A stretch of 58,309 nt of DNA from positions 1 to 58,309 of the forward strand of contig NZ_VBSP01000009.1 of assembly GCF_005864045.1 (NCBI RefSeq). Reading direction: 5' to 3'. Under the pieces are notes generated by a model. That model was given only the letters and a program-made list of their open reading frames with translations, searched no databases and was not told the DNA's origin. The DNA comes from Ruoffia tabacinasalis. Lineage in GTDB: Bacteria; Bacillota; Bacilli; Lactobacillales; Aerococcaceae. This document shows, one piece after another, positions 36,454-45,695 of this stretch (position 1 is the first letter of the stretch; each line of letters opens with the position of its first letter). The position numbers and the translations under genes are program-made.

Positions 36454-36658
36454 TGATCCTCTCCTTTGAAAAAATATAAACAATAAGTATGTTATCACTA
36501 GATTTTAATAAATACAAGTTTTTGAATTGCGTTTTCTATATATAATTGGAAGAACAAATCTGATGAAAAAAGGAGCCATCATTGACATTAAAACACTATT
36601 TTGACTATAATTAATATACTGCTTTTTAAGAATTTTCATAGATTGAAGTGAGGTTAAT

Positions 36659-38428
36659 ATGTTTGCAATATTCAAAAAATTAGCATGGTTCTTTAAACTG
36701 AGATGGAAAACCTATGCACTTGCCATAGGTGGCTTAACTACCTGTGCCATCTTATCAGCGATTATCCCATTAATTATCGGAGGATTAGTCGATTCAATGG
36801 CAACCGGGACTATTACTTGGGACCACTTAATACAACAGACTGGATTACTCCTTGGTATTGGCTTACTTATGTATGGATTAAGATACATGTGGCGCAGTAA
36901 TTTGTTTGGGAATTCAACATTGTTAGAAGCGATTATGCGTAACCGTTTGTTTGATCATTTTACTAAGATGGATCAGAAGTTATACGGGCAATATCGTACT
37001 GGTGATTTAATGGCACATGCGACGAATGACTTAGCTGCTTTACGCTTTGTTGCTGGTGGGGGAATTATTACTTTAACTGATTCCTTATCAATCACTGTCG
37101 TGACTTTGTTTTCAATGATTTTTATTATTGACTGGCAATTGACCTTGTTTACTATTTTACCTTTCCCATTATTGATTTTTGTTGCCCAATATTTAGGAAA
37201 ATTAATTAATAAGTATTTTAGAGGGTCATTAAAAGCTTTCTCTGATATGAATGATCATGTACAAGAGAGTGTCTCCGGAATGAAAGTGATTAAAGCTTTC
37301 GGTGAAGAGGAAGAGGAAGAGGATTACCTAGATTTTGTTAAAGAAACGGACAATGTCGTTGAAAAGAACAAGAAAGTATTCCGAATTGATTCGGCTTATA
37401 CGCCTGTCATCGATGTGATTACTGGTTTAACTTATGTATTAACGATCTTTTTTGGGACATACTTTATCCAAAATGGTCGTATTACTTTAGGAGACTTAAT
37501 CGCTTACCTAAGTTATTTAGGAAATATGACTTGGCCATTATTAGCTGTTGGAAGATTAGTGAATACAATGGAGCGCGGGAATGCGAGTTATGATCGAGTA
37601 ACTGATTTGCTATCTGAAAAAGCAAGTGTCGTCAATGATCCCAATCCTGTTAAAAACTTAGAATATAATGATTTAAAAGTAAATATTAATACCTTTAGTT
37701 ATCCAGATTCAGAAGTAGAAATTTTAAGTGATATTCACTTTAAACTGGAAGAAGGGGATACTTTAGGCATTGTTGGCCGAACAGGGTCTGGAAAGAGTTC
37801 CTTGTTTAACTTATTAGTGCGAAATTTTGATGTTGAATCTGGAGAAATCCTTATTGATAACACACCACTGAATAAGATTGATATGACAGAATTAAATGAT
37901 CGAGTTGGGTATATTTCACAGAACAACTTACTTTTCTCAACGACAATCCGAGAGAACATTCGCTTCGGTCGTCCAAATATGACACAAGAAGAAGTCGAAT
38001 ATTATGCAAAGGTTGCAGATGTTCATGAAGACATCCTAACTTTCTCAGATGGTTACGATACCTTGGTTGGAGAACGCGGTGTGAGTTTATCTGGTGGGCA
38101 GAAGCAACGGATTTCAATCGCTCGAACATTAGCGATGAATCCAGAAATATTAATTATGGATGATGCGCTTTCCGCTGTGGATGCTAAGACAGAACAAAGG
38201 ATATTAACGAACTTACGTGAATTCTGTCAAAAAGGGATCACAATCATAGCGACTCATCGATTAAGTTCAATTATGCGTGCAGATGAGATCCTAGTCTTAG
38301 ATAATGGGCATATTAGCGAACGAGGAACTCATGAGCGGTTACTCTCGTTAGAAGGTTGGTATGACAATATGTTCCGTCAACAACAATTAGATCAGAAAAT
38401 TTCAGAAAGTGGGGAAGACAATGAGTAA
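36659..38428 (+). CDS. ABC exporter half-transporter, degenerate-site subunit
   Basis: 589 residues: six-helix transmembrane domain (about 15-300), then an ATPase domain. Walker A GRTGSGKSS, Q-loop YISQNN, signature [11 protein letters not shown]-loop IATHRLSS. The Walker B ends LIMDDALSAVD: the catalytic Glu is Asp, as in the non-hydrolysing subunit of heterodimeric exporters (BmrC, LmrC, TM287). It overlaps the next gene by eight bases. Likely roles are multidrug or lipid export; substrate unknown. GAAGTGAGG lies before the ATG. Confidence 0.92.
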   Translation: MFAIFKKLAWFFKLRWKTYALAIGGLTTCAILSAIIPLIIGGLVDSMATGTITWDHLIQQTGLLLGIGLLMYGLRYMWRSNLFGNSTLLEAIMRNRLFDHFTKMDQKLYGQYRTGDLMAHATNDLAALRFVAGGGIITLTDSLSITVVTLFSMIFIIDWQLTLFTILPFPLLIFVAQYLGKLINKYFRGSLKAFSDMNDHVQESVSGMKVIKAFGEEEEEEDYLDFVKETDNVVEKNKKVFRIDSAYTPVIDVITGLTYVLTIFFGTYFIQNGRITLGDLIAYLSYLGNMTWPLLAVGRLVNTMERGNASYDRVTDLLSEKASVVNDPNPVKNLEYNDLKVNINTFSYPDSEVEILSDIHFKLEEGDTLGIVGRTGSGKSSLFNLLVRNFDVESGEILIDNTPLNKIDMTELNDRVGYISQNNLLFSTTIRENIRFGRPNMTQEEVEYYAKVADVHEDILTFSDGYDTLVGERGVSLSGGQKQRISIARTLAMNPEILIMDDALSAVDAKTEQRILTNLREFCQKGITIIATHRLSSIMRADEILVLDNGHISERGTHERLLSLEGWYDNMFRQQQLDQKISESGEDNE

Positions 38429-40205
38429 TACGAAACAAAGAAAAACAAGCTTCTCACTAAAAGAGCAATGGAACATATTACGTTATTTATTCTCATTTGC
38501 GAAATCTGAAACTAAATGGTTTATCTTATCTATTGTTATGATGGTTATTGCTTCTGCTTTATCAGCTTACTTACCTATTATTATTCAACAATATATTGAT
38601 GAGTACTTATCGACAAGTTCAGCAACAATCCAAATTACTTTACAAGTAGCTGGAACGTACCTTGTTTTATTACTTTTAAGAATGGTCATTGTCTACGTTA
38701 AAGATTACACTTTTAAATTAGCATCCGAGCATACGGTAGCGAATATGCGAAATAATTTGTACCACAAATTAGGGAAATTAAGTTTAGATTACTTTAACAA
38801 AACACCTAATGGTGAAGTTGTCTCACGTGTGACGAATGATACCGAGACAATTAAAGAATTTTGGAATGTGTTTTTAACATTTTTCGATGGTTTTATTAAT
38901 GCAACGATGATTGCGGTAGCGATGTTTTCACTTAGTGTATCGATGTCTTGGGTCTTCATGGCCTTTATCCCCGTCATATTCATCTTGATATACGTCTACC
39001 AAAAGATTAGTACTGTCATCTACCGTCGTATGCGCCAAGCGTTAAGTAAGGTGAATGCGCGCTTAAGTGAGTCAACAATGGGGATGTGGCTCATTCAACA
39101 ATTCAATCAGACCCAGCGAATGAAAGAAGAATTCGATGAAGTAAACCAGGAATACTTAGTGGCTAGAACTAATATGTTCAAGATGAATGCTGTGCTATTA
39201 ATGCCTGCCATTAACCTTATTGAACAAATTGTGTTGGTCATTGTCATCTGGATCTTTGCTGCGCAATTACTTTCGGGTTCAGTCGTTGATATTGGGATTA
39301 TTTACGCTTTTACGTCTTATTCTAAGTCATTCTTCCATCCAATTGGAGGGATGTTAGACAGCTTGAGTATTTACCAAGATGGGCTAGTTTCAGCCTCTCG
39401 CGGGATGGCTTTACTAGCAAATGAGAATACAGAACCTCAACCAAATGCGAATGCAGTGGATTCATTGATTGATGGTCAGATTAACATTGATGATTTGTAT
39501 TTCTCGTATGATGGTAAAAATGATGTATTGAAAGATATCGATTTAGAAGTGTCTCCGGGAGAAATGATTGCGATTGTTGGTCATACCGGATCTGGAAAGA
39601 GTACAATCATTAATCTGTTAATGCGATTCTACGAATACCAACAAGGATTAATTTCCGTTGATAAAGAAGATATTCGTGGTTACACCAAACGAAGTATTCG
39701 CTCTCAAATCGGCTTAGTCCAACAAGATGCGTTCATGTTCTATGGTAATTTCTATGACAATATTCGTTTACATGGAAACTATTCAGATGAAGAAGTGAGA
39801 GAAGCTGCAGAATTTACAGGAGCAGATCACTTTATTAAATCAATGGAAGATGGTTATCGTTCTCACATCAGTGAGGGGGGAACTTCACTATCAGCTGGTC
39901 AGAAGCAGTTAATTAATATTGCACGTACGATTATTCGAAATCCGCGAATTTTAATCTTAGACGAAGCTACGGCCAATATTGATACGGAGACGGAGCAGTA
40001 TATACAACAAAGTCTTGAAAAGATTCGAGAGCAAGCGACATTAATTGTCATTGCCCACCGACTTTCAACAATCAAAGATGCTGACAAAATCTACGTTCTG
40101 CACAAAGGCCGTGTTATCGAACAAGGTCATCATGATGAACTGATTAAATTAGAAGGAACATATTACGATATGTACCGCCTGCAATCTTTGCAAGGAAAAG
40201 TATAA
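38421..40205 (+). CDS. ABC exporter half-transporter, catalytic subunit
   Basis: 594 residues, partner of the preceding gene. Six helices, then Walker A GHTGSGKST, a canonical Walker B with Glu (LILDEATANID) and H-loop VIAHRLST. The signature is LSAGQ instead of LSGGQ. The Asp-type Walker B of the partner and this altered signature meet in the same composite site, giving the usual one-degenerate, one-active arrangement. ATG 38421 is preceded by AGTGGGGAAG; the in-frame GTG at 38409 lies within that sequence. Confidence 0.93.
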   Translation: MSNTKQRKTSFSLKEQWNILRYLFSFAKSETKWFILSIVMMVIASALSAYLPIIIQQYIDEYLSTSSATIQITLQVAGTYLVLLLLRMVIVYVKDYTFKLASEHTVANMRNNLYHKLGKLSLDYFNKTPNGEVVSRVTNDTETIKEFWNVFLTFFDGFINATMIAVAMFSLSVSMSWVFMAFIPVIFILIYVYQKISTVIYRRMRQALSKVNARLSESTMGMWLIQQFNQTQRMKEEFDEVNQEYLVARTNMFKMNAVLLMPAINLIEQIVLVIVIWIFAAQLLSGSVVDIGIIYAFTSYSKSFFHPIGGMLDSLSIYQDGLVSASRGMALLANENTEPQPNANAVDSLIDGQINIDDLYFSYDGKNDVLKDIDLEVSPGEMIAIVGHTGSGKSTIINLLMRFYEYQQGLISVDKEDIRGYTKRSIRSQIGLVQQDAFMFYGNFYDNIRLHGNYSDEEVREAAEFTGADHFIKSMEDGYRSHISEGGTSLSAGQKQLINIARTIIRNPRILILDEATANIDTETEQYIQQSLEKIREQATLIVIAHRLSTIKDADKIYVLHKGRVIEQGHHDELIKLEGTYYDMYRLQSLQGKV

Positions 40206-40206
40206 G

Positions 40207-40247
40207 AAAAAAAGCAAAGTGTGCTAACTAGCCACTTTGCTTTTTTT
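40207..40247 (+). terminator. Terminator of the ABC exporter operon
   Basis: AAAAAAAGCAAAGTG pairs with CACTTTGCTTTTTTT. Confidence 0.9.
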
Positions 40248-40751
40248 GTCTAAACAATCTGTTAAATAGACAATAGCCCTCTCAATAAAGAGAAGGCTAC
40301 CTAACTATTCAATATTATTATTCTAAAGTTCTTTCTTGTAACTATTACTTAAAATTAATTCTTTCTCATTTAAACGATATATTCCCATAACCTCTAATAT
40401 ACCCTTGTAACCCTTTAGTTACGCCAGTTTGATTAAATTTCATCAAAACAAATTAAATTCTTGCATAAAAAATATCTTTCGCGTATTAACTAGTATAACA
40501 CGTTTAGTATTAAATAGCGAATTCTGTAAATAAAATAATGATTCTTGTTGTAAATTTACTTGTGAATAACTATCCAATATATATTAAATTTTAAATAACA
40601 ATATATTATATTGAAGTAATATATACCGGATTAATTTTGACTTTTATATAAAATAAAAACAATTTATTACTAATATTCAAATGGGTATTGTTATGAGGTG
40701 TCTTGTTAAATGCTGTTAAATAAGCATTTTAAATGACTGAGTTCTGAATAT
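40248..40751. other. AT-rich intergenic region upstream of nox
   Basis: About 500 bases, very AT-rich. A small hairpin (TAGCCcTCTC / GAGAaGGCTA, about 40274-40299) has no T-run. No ORF with a ribosome binding site, no recognised riboswitch or small RNA. TTGTGAATAACTATCCAA near 40560 resembles half of a Rex site only. Confidence 0.45.
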
Positions 40752-40779
40752 TTGAAATGGTATTAAAATGTGATACAAT
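40752..40779 (+). promoter_or_regulatory. Promoter of nox
   Basis: TTGAAA (40752-40757), 16 bases, then TGATACAAT whose TACAAT (40774-40779) has the extended TGn. It lies 30 bases before the nox start, so the leader is short. Confidence 0.7.
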
Positions 40780-40809
40780 TAATCTGTTAAAAAAATTGGA
40801 GGTTTTGTC

Positions 40810-42165
40810 ATGAAAATTATTGTTGTAGGTACTTCACATGCTGGGTATGAAGCAGTGCAAACTATCTTAAAAGAAGATTCAAATGCTGAGATTCATTTAT
40901 ATGAACGCGGGGAAACAGCATCATTCTTATCTTGTGGGATTCAAAGTTATTTAGAAGATATCTCACCTTCATTAGATAGTTTACATTATGCGAATGAAGA
41001 AAGTTATAAAGATCAAGGCGTTAATGTTCATATGAATAGTGACGTAGTATCTGTGAATCCTGAAGCTAAAACTATTACGGTTAAAACTGCCGATGGAGAA
41101 TCAGAAGAATCTTATGATAAATTATTCCTTAGTCCAGGAGCTGTACCCATTGAAATTCCAATTCCAGGAACTGATTTAGATAACTTATATTACTTACGTG
41201 GCCGCAATTGGGCAGATAAAGTAAAAGAACGTATGTCATCTGCTAAAAAAGCTGTTGTCGTAGGTAGTGGATATATTGGAATTGAAGTTGCAGAAGCTTA
41301 TGCGAAAGCAGGAATTGATACAACGGTCATTGATTCATTAAATACTATCTTACCAACGTATTTAGATAAAGAATTCACTTCTGTATTACAAGAGAACGCA
41401 CTTGAGCATGGAATGAAATTCCATGGCGGTGAAAAAGTTCAAGAAATCATTGGTGAGAATGGTTCTGTTGCAAAAGTTGTAACAGATAAAGGCGAATACG
41501 AAGCAGATACAGTTGTGATGGCTGTTGGTGTACGTCCAAACACACAATGGTTAGACGGTATTTTAGCACGTAATGAACGTGGCTTTGTTGAAGTGAATGA
41601 ACATATGCAATCAACATCGAACCCAGATATTTACGTAGCTGGAGATGCAACCTTAATTCCATTTGCACCAACTGGAGAAAAACGTGCCATTGCATTAGCT
41701 TCTAACGCACGTCGCCAAGGTGTGATCGCAGCTAAAAATATGCTTTCAGATAACAAATTCGAAATGCCAGCTGTATCAGGTACATCTGCATTATCATTAT
41801 TTGATTACCACTTTGCTTGTACAGGAGTTAAAGACTGTGACGCAGATTCAAATACGGTTGATAGCAAATTCTATGAAGAGACGCTTCGTCCTAAATTCAT
41901 TGGTGACGATACAACAGTTAAGATGAAAATTCACTTTGAAAAAGATACAAATCGTATTGTTGGTGCGCAATTAATGTCTAAAAAAGATGTTATGTTTGCG
42001 ATTAACACAGTTTCAACAGCAATCTCAGCTGGCTGGACATTAGAACAATTAGCTTTAGCTGATTTCTTCTTCCAACCAGAATATGACAAACCATGGAATT
42101 TCTTAAATGTGCTTGCACAACAAGCTTTAGGAGAAACGTTTGGTAGTGACAAAGAATTATTCTAA
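40810..42165 (+). CDS. nox: NADH oxidase, H2O-forming
   Basis: FAD-dependent enzyme reducing O2 to water with NADH; regenerates NAD+ and removes oxygen. The 451 residues have the N-terminal FAD loop VVGTSHAGYEA, the redox-active single Cys42 in SFLSCGIQ, the NADH loop VVGSGYIGIEVAEAYAKAG, and IYVAGDATLIP for the FAD ribityl region. The Cys42 pattern separates it from disulfide reductases; CoA-disulfide reductase is the nearest alternative. Codon use suggests strong expression. Monocistronic. Confidence 0.93.
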   Translation: MKIIVVGTSHAGYEAVQTILKEDSNAEIHLYERGETASFLSCGIQSYLEDISPSLDSLHYANEESYKDQGVNVHMNSDVVSVNPEAKTITVKTADGESEESYDKLFLSPGAVPIEIPIPGTDLDNLYYLRGRNWADKVKERMSSAKKAVVVGSGYIGIEVAEAYAKAGIDTTVIDSLNTILPTYLDKEFTSVLQENALEHGMKFHGGEKVQEIIGENGSVAKVVTDKGEYEADTVVMAVGVRPNTQWLDGILARNERGFVEVNEHMQSTSNPDIYVAGDATLIPFAPTGEKRAIALASNARRQGVIAAKNMLSDNKFEMPAVSGTSALSLFDYHFACTGVKDCDADSNTVDSKFYEETLRPKFIGDDTTVKMKIHFEKDTNRIVGAQLMSKKDVMFAINTVSTAISAGWTLEQLALADFFFQPEYDKPWNFLNVLAQQALGETFGSDKELF

Positions 42166-42177
42166 TTAATTAATGAG

Positions 42178-42214
42178 GCGCATCTTAGATTTTCTAATCT
42201 AAGATGTGTTTTTT
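42178..42214 (+). terminator. Terminator of nox
   Basis: CGCATCTTAGAT pairs with ATCTAAGATGTG around a TTTCTA loop, followed by TTTTTT. Confidence 0.9.
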
Positions 42215-42238
42215 ATTAGTTTTAAATTAGAAAAAGTG

Positions 42239-42267
42239 TTGACAATCTCATTTAAAGGTGATAAATT
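42239..42267 (+). promoter_or_regulatory. Promoter of the ilvE attenuator transcript
   Basis: TTGACA at 42239-42244 and, 17 bases later, TAAATT (42262-42267) preceded by TGn. It is placed 33 bases before the leader peptide start. Confidence 0.75.
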
Positions 42268-42299
42268 GTATTTACTAAAGATATTTGGAGAGAGATAAC

Positions 42300-42359
42300 A
42301 TGAAAACTTTTAGCACACACACATTTAAATTAGCTACAATTATTAGCATTATTAGATAG
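42300..42359 (+). CDS. Leader peptide with isoleucine control codons
   Basis: A 19-residue ORF, MKTFSTHTFKLATIISIIR, with GGAG nine bases before its ATG. Four of the last six residues are Ile (ATT codons). The stop codon lies at the first stem of alternative RNA structures that end in a terminator before ilvE. This is the classical layout of a ribosome-mediated attenuator for branched-chain amino-acid genes: ribosome stalling when charged Ile-tRNA is scarce would favour the antiterminator. Too short to be found by ordinary gene callers. Confidence 0.85.
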   Translation: MKTFSTHTFKLATIISIIR

Positions 42360-42543
42360 TGTTTGTATCCGCAGTATAGATACAAACACGAAAAAACTTT
42401 CAAGTTTGTATCTATGCGTGCTAAGATTTTTGTTGCTCGTATAGACTAATAATCTAAACGAGTGGCAGATTCAAATCTCGCTTCTTAATATACAGCAGTC
42501 AAACCCTGTTTAGATTATTAGTTAATCTAAATAGGCTTTTTTT
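42359..42543 (+). promoter_or_regulatory. Transcription attenuator controlling ilvE
   Basis: Segment 1 (GTGTTTGTATC, 42359-42369) pairs perfectly with segment 2 (GATACAAACAC, 42379-42389). Segment 2 can instead pair with segment 3 (GTTTGTATCTA, 42404-42414). Further down, ACTAATAATCTAAAC (42445-42459) is a perfect 15-base complement of 42508-42522, the left arm of the terminator. The terminator itself is CCTGTTTAGATTA / TAATCTAAATAGG (42505-42535) followed by seven T (42537-42543). No T-box sequence (GGTGGNACCGCG) is seen, supporting leader-peptide control. Confidence 0.85.
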
Positions 42544-42583
42544 GTAATAAAAATTTGTTTAGGAAAGGGAATGAAGATTAATA

Positions 42584-43621
42584 ATGGAAATGTCAGTTAA
42601 ACCACAAGATTTAAATTGGGAAACCTTAGGTTTTGGATACATTAATACTGGTAAGAGTTTTAGAGCTTACTACAAAGATGGAAAATGGAGCGAAGGCCAA
42701 GTAGTAGAGGCCAATACAATCACAATTAGTGAAGCTTCGCCAGCCGTTCATCTAGGTCAACAATGTTTTGAAGGACTTAAAGCCTACAGAACTAAAGATG
42801 GTTCAGTTAACTTGTTCAGAGTAGATGAAAATGCGAAACGACTGGCACGTTCAGCTGATCAAGTGATGTTGCCACCGTATCCAGAAGAAGCGTTTGTTGA
42901 AGCGGTGAAAGAAATCGTCCGTGCAAACGAAGAATGGATTCCTCCTTATGGAACAGGTGCAACACTTTACATTCGACCATTCTTAATCGGAGTCGGTGAT
43001 ATCGTCGGCGTATCTCCGGCATCAGAAGCCTTATTCGGAATATATGTCACACCTGTCGGTGCATACTTTAAAGGCGGTTTACAACCCGCACCTTTCATGG
43101 TCAGTGAATATGACCGAGCTGCACCAAGAGGAACCGGATCAGCTAAAGTGGGAGGAAACTATGCCTCAAGTTTTAAAGCAGGAAAAGAAGCTCAGGTGCA
43201 TAACTTTGCGGATTCAATCTTCTTAGACCCAGCAACACATACAAAAATTGAAGAGGTCGGGGCAGCGAACTTTTTCGCTATTACTGAAGATGATGTCTTT
43301 GTCACACCTAAATCACCGTCTATTTTACCAAGTATTACAAAATACTCTTTATTGCATTTAGCAGAACATGTGCTTGGTTTAGAAACTTTTGAAGGTGACG
43401 TCTTTATTGACCAACTGGATCACTACAAAGAAGCAGGGGCTATGGGGACAGCCGCAGTGATTACACCGATTGGAAGTATTACTCAAGGCGACAAGAAACA
43501 TGTCTTCTATTCAGAAACTGAAGTCGGACCACTAACTAGAGCCCTTTATGATGAATTAACTGGAATCCAATTTGGTGAAAAAGAAGGACCCGAAGGTTGG
43601 ATTCAAAAAGTTGAATTTTAA
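42584..43621 (+). CDS. ilvE: Branched-chain amino acid aminotransferase
   Basis: PLP enzyme converting Leu, Ile and Val to their 2-oxo acids and back. The 345 residues belong to fold-type IV: AVHLGQQCFEGLKAYRTKDG, the PLP-binding Lys region GSAKVGGNYASSFKA, EEVGAANFFAI and the phosphate-binding GTAAVITPIGSI. First structural gene after the attenuator; the hydratase gene follows after 39 bases. Control by Ile codons suggests a biosynthetic or salvage role. AGGAAAGGGA lies 13-14 bases before the ATG, longer than usual. Confidence 0.95.
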   Translation: MEMSVKPQDLNWETLGFGYINTGKSFRAYYKDGKWSEGQVVEANTITISEASPAVHLGQQCFEGLKAYRTKDGSVNLFRVDENAKRLARSADQVMLPPYPEEAFVEAVKEIVRANEEWIPPYGTGATLYIRPFLIGVGDIVGVSPASEALFGIYVTPVGAYFKGGLQPAPFMVSEYDRAAPRGTGSAKVGGNYASSFKAGKEAQVHNFADSIFLDPATHTKIEEVGAANFFAITEDDVFVTPKSPSILPSITKYSLLHLAEHVLGLETFEGDVFIDQLDHYKEAGAMGTAAVITPIGSITQGDKKHVFYSETEVGPLTRALYDELTGIQFGEKEGPEGWIQKVEF

Positions 43622-43660
43622 TTGTTGATGACTTGGATTAAAAGAAAGGAATTATAAAAA

Positions 43661-44416
43661 ATGACAAACAAAGCAGAATTACTATTTAAAGCTTACCGAG
43701 ATAACGCACCTTTGGAAAAAGGGAAGTTTAATTTCGAATCGACTCAAGAAGCCTATCAAGTACAAGATGATGTACTTGCTCTGAAAGAAGAGAATGGTGA
43801 AAAACATCAAGGTTACAAAATCAGTTTAACGAGTAAAGAAACGCAAGATTTATTCAATAGTGACTCACCTTTATTCGGACAAATGACCGATGTCACTGTG
43901 AAAAAAGATGCTTCACTTTCATTAACTGATTACAATGAACCTCTTCTAGAAACTGAGTTAGTCTTCTTAGTTCAAGAAGATGTTAACGGCGACGATACAG
44001 ACGAGGAAGTAATGAGAAAATGTTTGGTTGCCCCAGGGATTGAAGTACCCGATGGCCGTTATGATGACTGGTTCCCTAAGACAACTTTCTATGAAGTTAT
44101 CGCAGATGGTGCAGTGAATGGGGCAGTCGTTTATGGAGAAGCCAAGCAATACAGTTATGACGATGTGAAAAATATCGAAGCAGTTCTGTATTTAAACGAT
44201 CAAGAAGTCAAACGAGGAAATTCTGAAGAAGTATTAGGACATCCAGTTAATTCCGTGAAATGGCTAGCCAAAGCCTTAGAAGAGCGTGGGGAAAAATTAA
44301 CTGCTGGTCGATTTGTCTCATCAGGAACATTTATGCTCCCAGAGAGATTAGAAGCCGGAAATTATCGCGTTGAATATGAAAATGTCGGTGACGTTCAATT
44401 AACTGTCAAACCATAA
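43661..44416 (+). CDS. 2-oxopent-4-enoate hydratase family protein (FAH superfamily)
   Basis: 251 residues related to MhpD/XylJ hydratases and oxalocrotonate decarboxylases. Visible family segments: GYKISLTSKETQ, ETELVFLVQED with the acidic metal ligands, APGIEVPDGRY, and NSVKWLAKALEERGEKLTAGRFVSSGTF. No aromatic degradation genes are nearby. Its place between ilvE and a LivJ-like receptor suggests it acts on a branched-chain 2-oxo acid or related compound, but this is inference. AAAGGAATT precedes the ATG. Confidence 0.82.
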   Translation: MTNKAELLFKAYRDNAPLEKGKFNFESTQEAYQVQDDVLALKEENGEKHQGYKISLTSKETQDLFNSDSPLFGQMTDVTVKKDASLSLTDYNEPLLETELVFLVQEDVNGDDTDEEVMRKCLVAPGIEVPDGRYDDWFPKTTFYEVIADGAVNGAVVYGEAKQYSYDDVKNIEAVLYLNDQEVKRGNSEEVLGHPVNSVKWLAKALEERGEKLTAGRFVSSGTFMLPERLEAGNYRVEYENVGDVQLTVKP

Positions 44417-44434
44417 AAATCGGAGGAAAATAAA

Positions 44435-45619
44435 ATGAAATTAAATAAATTAAGTAAGTTATTATTATCAGGTTTAACTTTAGTCGGTGCCTTAGCGATG
44501 CCATTCTCTAACAGTGTGAGTGCTCAAGAAGCAACAGGTGAACCAGTTGTTCTAGGAGTAAACTTAGAACTGACAGGACCCGCAGCGCCATACAGTGTAC
44601 CCGCTGTCGAAGCCTTTGAATTGTTTGTTGAACAAAAGAATGCTGAAGGCGGAGTATTAGATGGACGCCCATTAGAACTTGTAGTCTTAGATAATAAGAC
44701 AGATACAACCGAAGGAGTTTCTTTACAAACACGTTTAGCGAATGATGAAGACGTTGTTGCTGTCTTTGGACCAAACGCTTCTGCAGTTGTTAATGCAGCA
44801 AAACCTGTAATCGAAGAAAATAATAAACCAAATGTCCTTCCAGCGACGACAGGAGATGGCCTGACATTAGATAGTAACGGCGAAGCCGTAGAGAACTTAT
44901 TTAGAGTTGCCTATGAAGATTCATATCAAGGACGTGCCGGAGCTGAATATGTTTATAATACACTTGGCGCTGAGAACACGCTTCTTATCGTAGATAACGC
45001 ATTAGATTATTCTTTAGGTCTAGCGGACGCTTTCGTTGAAGATTATGAAGCTAAAGGAGGAACTGTTGTTGCAACTGAAGCTTATACTTCAGGTGATACA
45101 GACTTTTCATCACTGTCTACAGCAGTTTTAGGACATGAATTCGATGCCATTTATGTACCTGGTTACTATACAGAAACAGGCTTATTAGTCAAAGCACTCC
45201 GTGAAGTTGGCGTAACAGCACCAGTGGTTGGAGCAGATGGATTTGCGAGTGATACATTCGTAGAATTAGCTGGACCTGAAAACACAAATGACGTTCACTA
45301 TACAACTCACTATGACACATCTTTAGAAAACGAAAAATCTAATAACTTTGTCGCAGACTATGAAGAAAAATTTGGTAAAGCCCCAGATACATTCGCTGCT
45401 TTAGGTTATGATGCGATTGCTTTCTTAGTTGACGGTATCGAAAGAGCTGGATCAACAGAGGCTGACGCAGTTAACCAAGCTTTAGCTGAAACTGTCGACT
45501 TCGAAGGAGTGACTGGTACATTCTCAATTAATGAAGAACATAACCCTGTGAAACCAGCCGTGATGGTTACCCTAGAAAACGGGGAAATTGTCAATGCTCA
45601 AGAAGTAAATGTGGAATAA
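44435..45619 (+). CDS. Branched-chain amino acid-binding protein (LivJ-like)
   Basis: 394-residue type I periplasmic-binding-fold receptor. The signal peptide ends ...MPFSNSVSA without a lipobox. EPVVLGVNLELTGPAAPYSVPAVEAFELFVEQKNAEGGVLDGRPLELVV and VFGPNASAVVNAAKPVIEE are typical of Liv receptors. It is the third gene of the ilvE transcript, which ends right after it; no livHMGF genes follow. Co-regulation with ilvE supports Ile/Leu/Val or their oxo acids as ligand. Confidence 0.88.
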   Translation: MKLNKLSKLLLSGLTLVGALAMPFSNSVSAQEATGEPVVLGVNLELTGPAAPYSVPAVEAFELFVEQKNAEGGVLDGRPLELVVLDNKTDTTEGVSLQTRLANDEDVVAVFGPNASAVVNAAKPVIEENNKPNVLPATTGDGLTLDSNGEAVENLFRVAYEDSYQGRAGAEYVYNTLGAENTLLIVDNALDYSLGLADAFVEDYEAKGGTVVATEAYTSGDTDFSSLSTAVLGHEFDAIYVPGYYTETGLLVKALREVGVTAPVVGADGFASDTFVELAGPENTNDVHYTTHYDTSLENEKSNNFVADYEEKFGKAPDTFAALGYDAIAFLVDGIERAGSTEADAVNQALAETVDFEGVTGTFSINEEHNPVKPAVMVTLENGEIVNAQEVNVE

Positions 45620-45626
45620 ATGTAAT

Positions 45627-45669
45627 TAAAAAGAAGGAACTGTTCATTTTTGTACAGTTCCTTCTTTTT
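45627..45669 (+). terminator. Terminator of the ilvE operon
   Basis: AAAAAGAAGGAACTGT pairs perfectly with ACAGTTCCTTCTTTTT over 16 bp. Confidence 0.93.
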
Positions 45670-45695
45670 GTTTATGAGGAGGATTGAGAAACAAG

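Noticed and set aside
42359-42543. T-box riboswitch before ilvE
   Set aside because: No T-box sequence (GGTGGNACCGCG) or specifier-loop architecture; a translated Ile-rich leader explains the structures.
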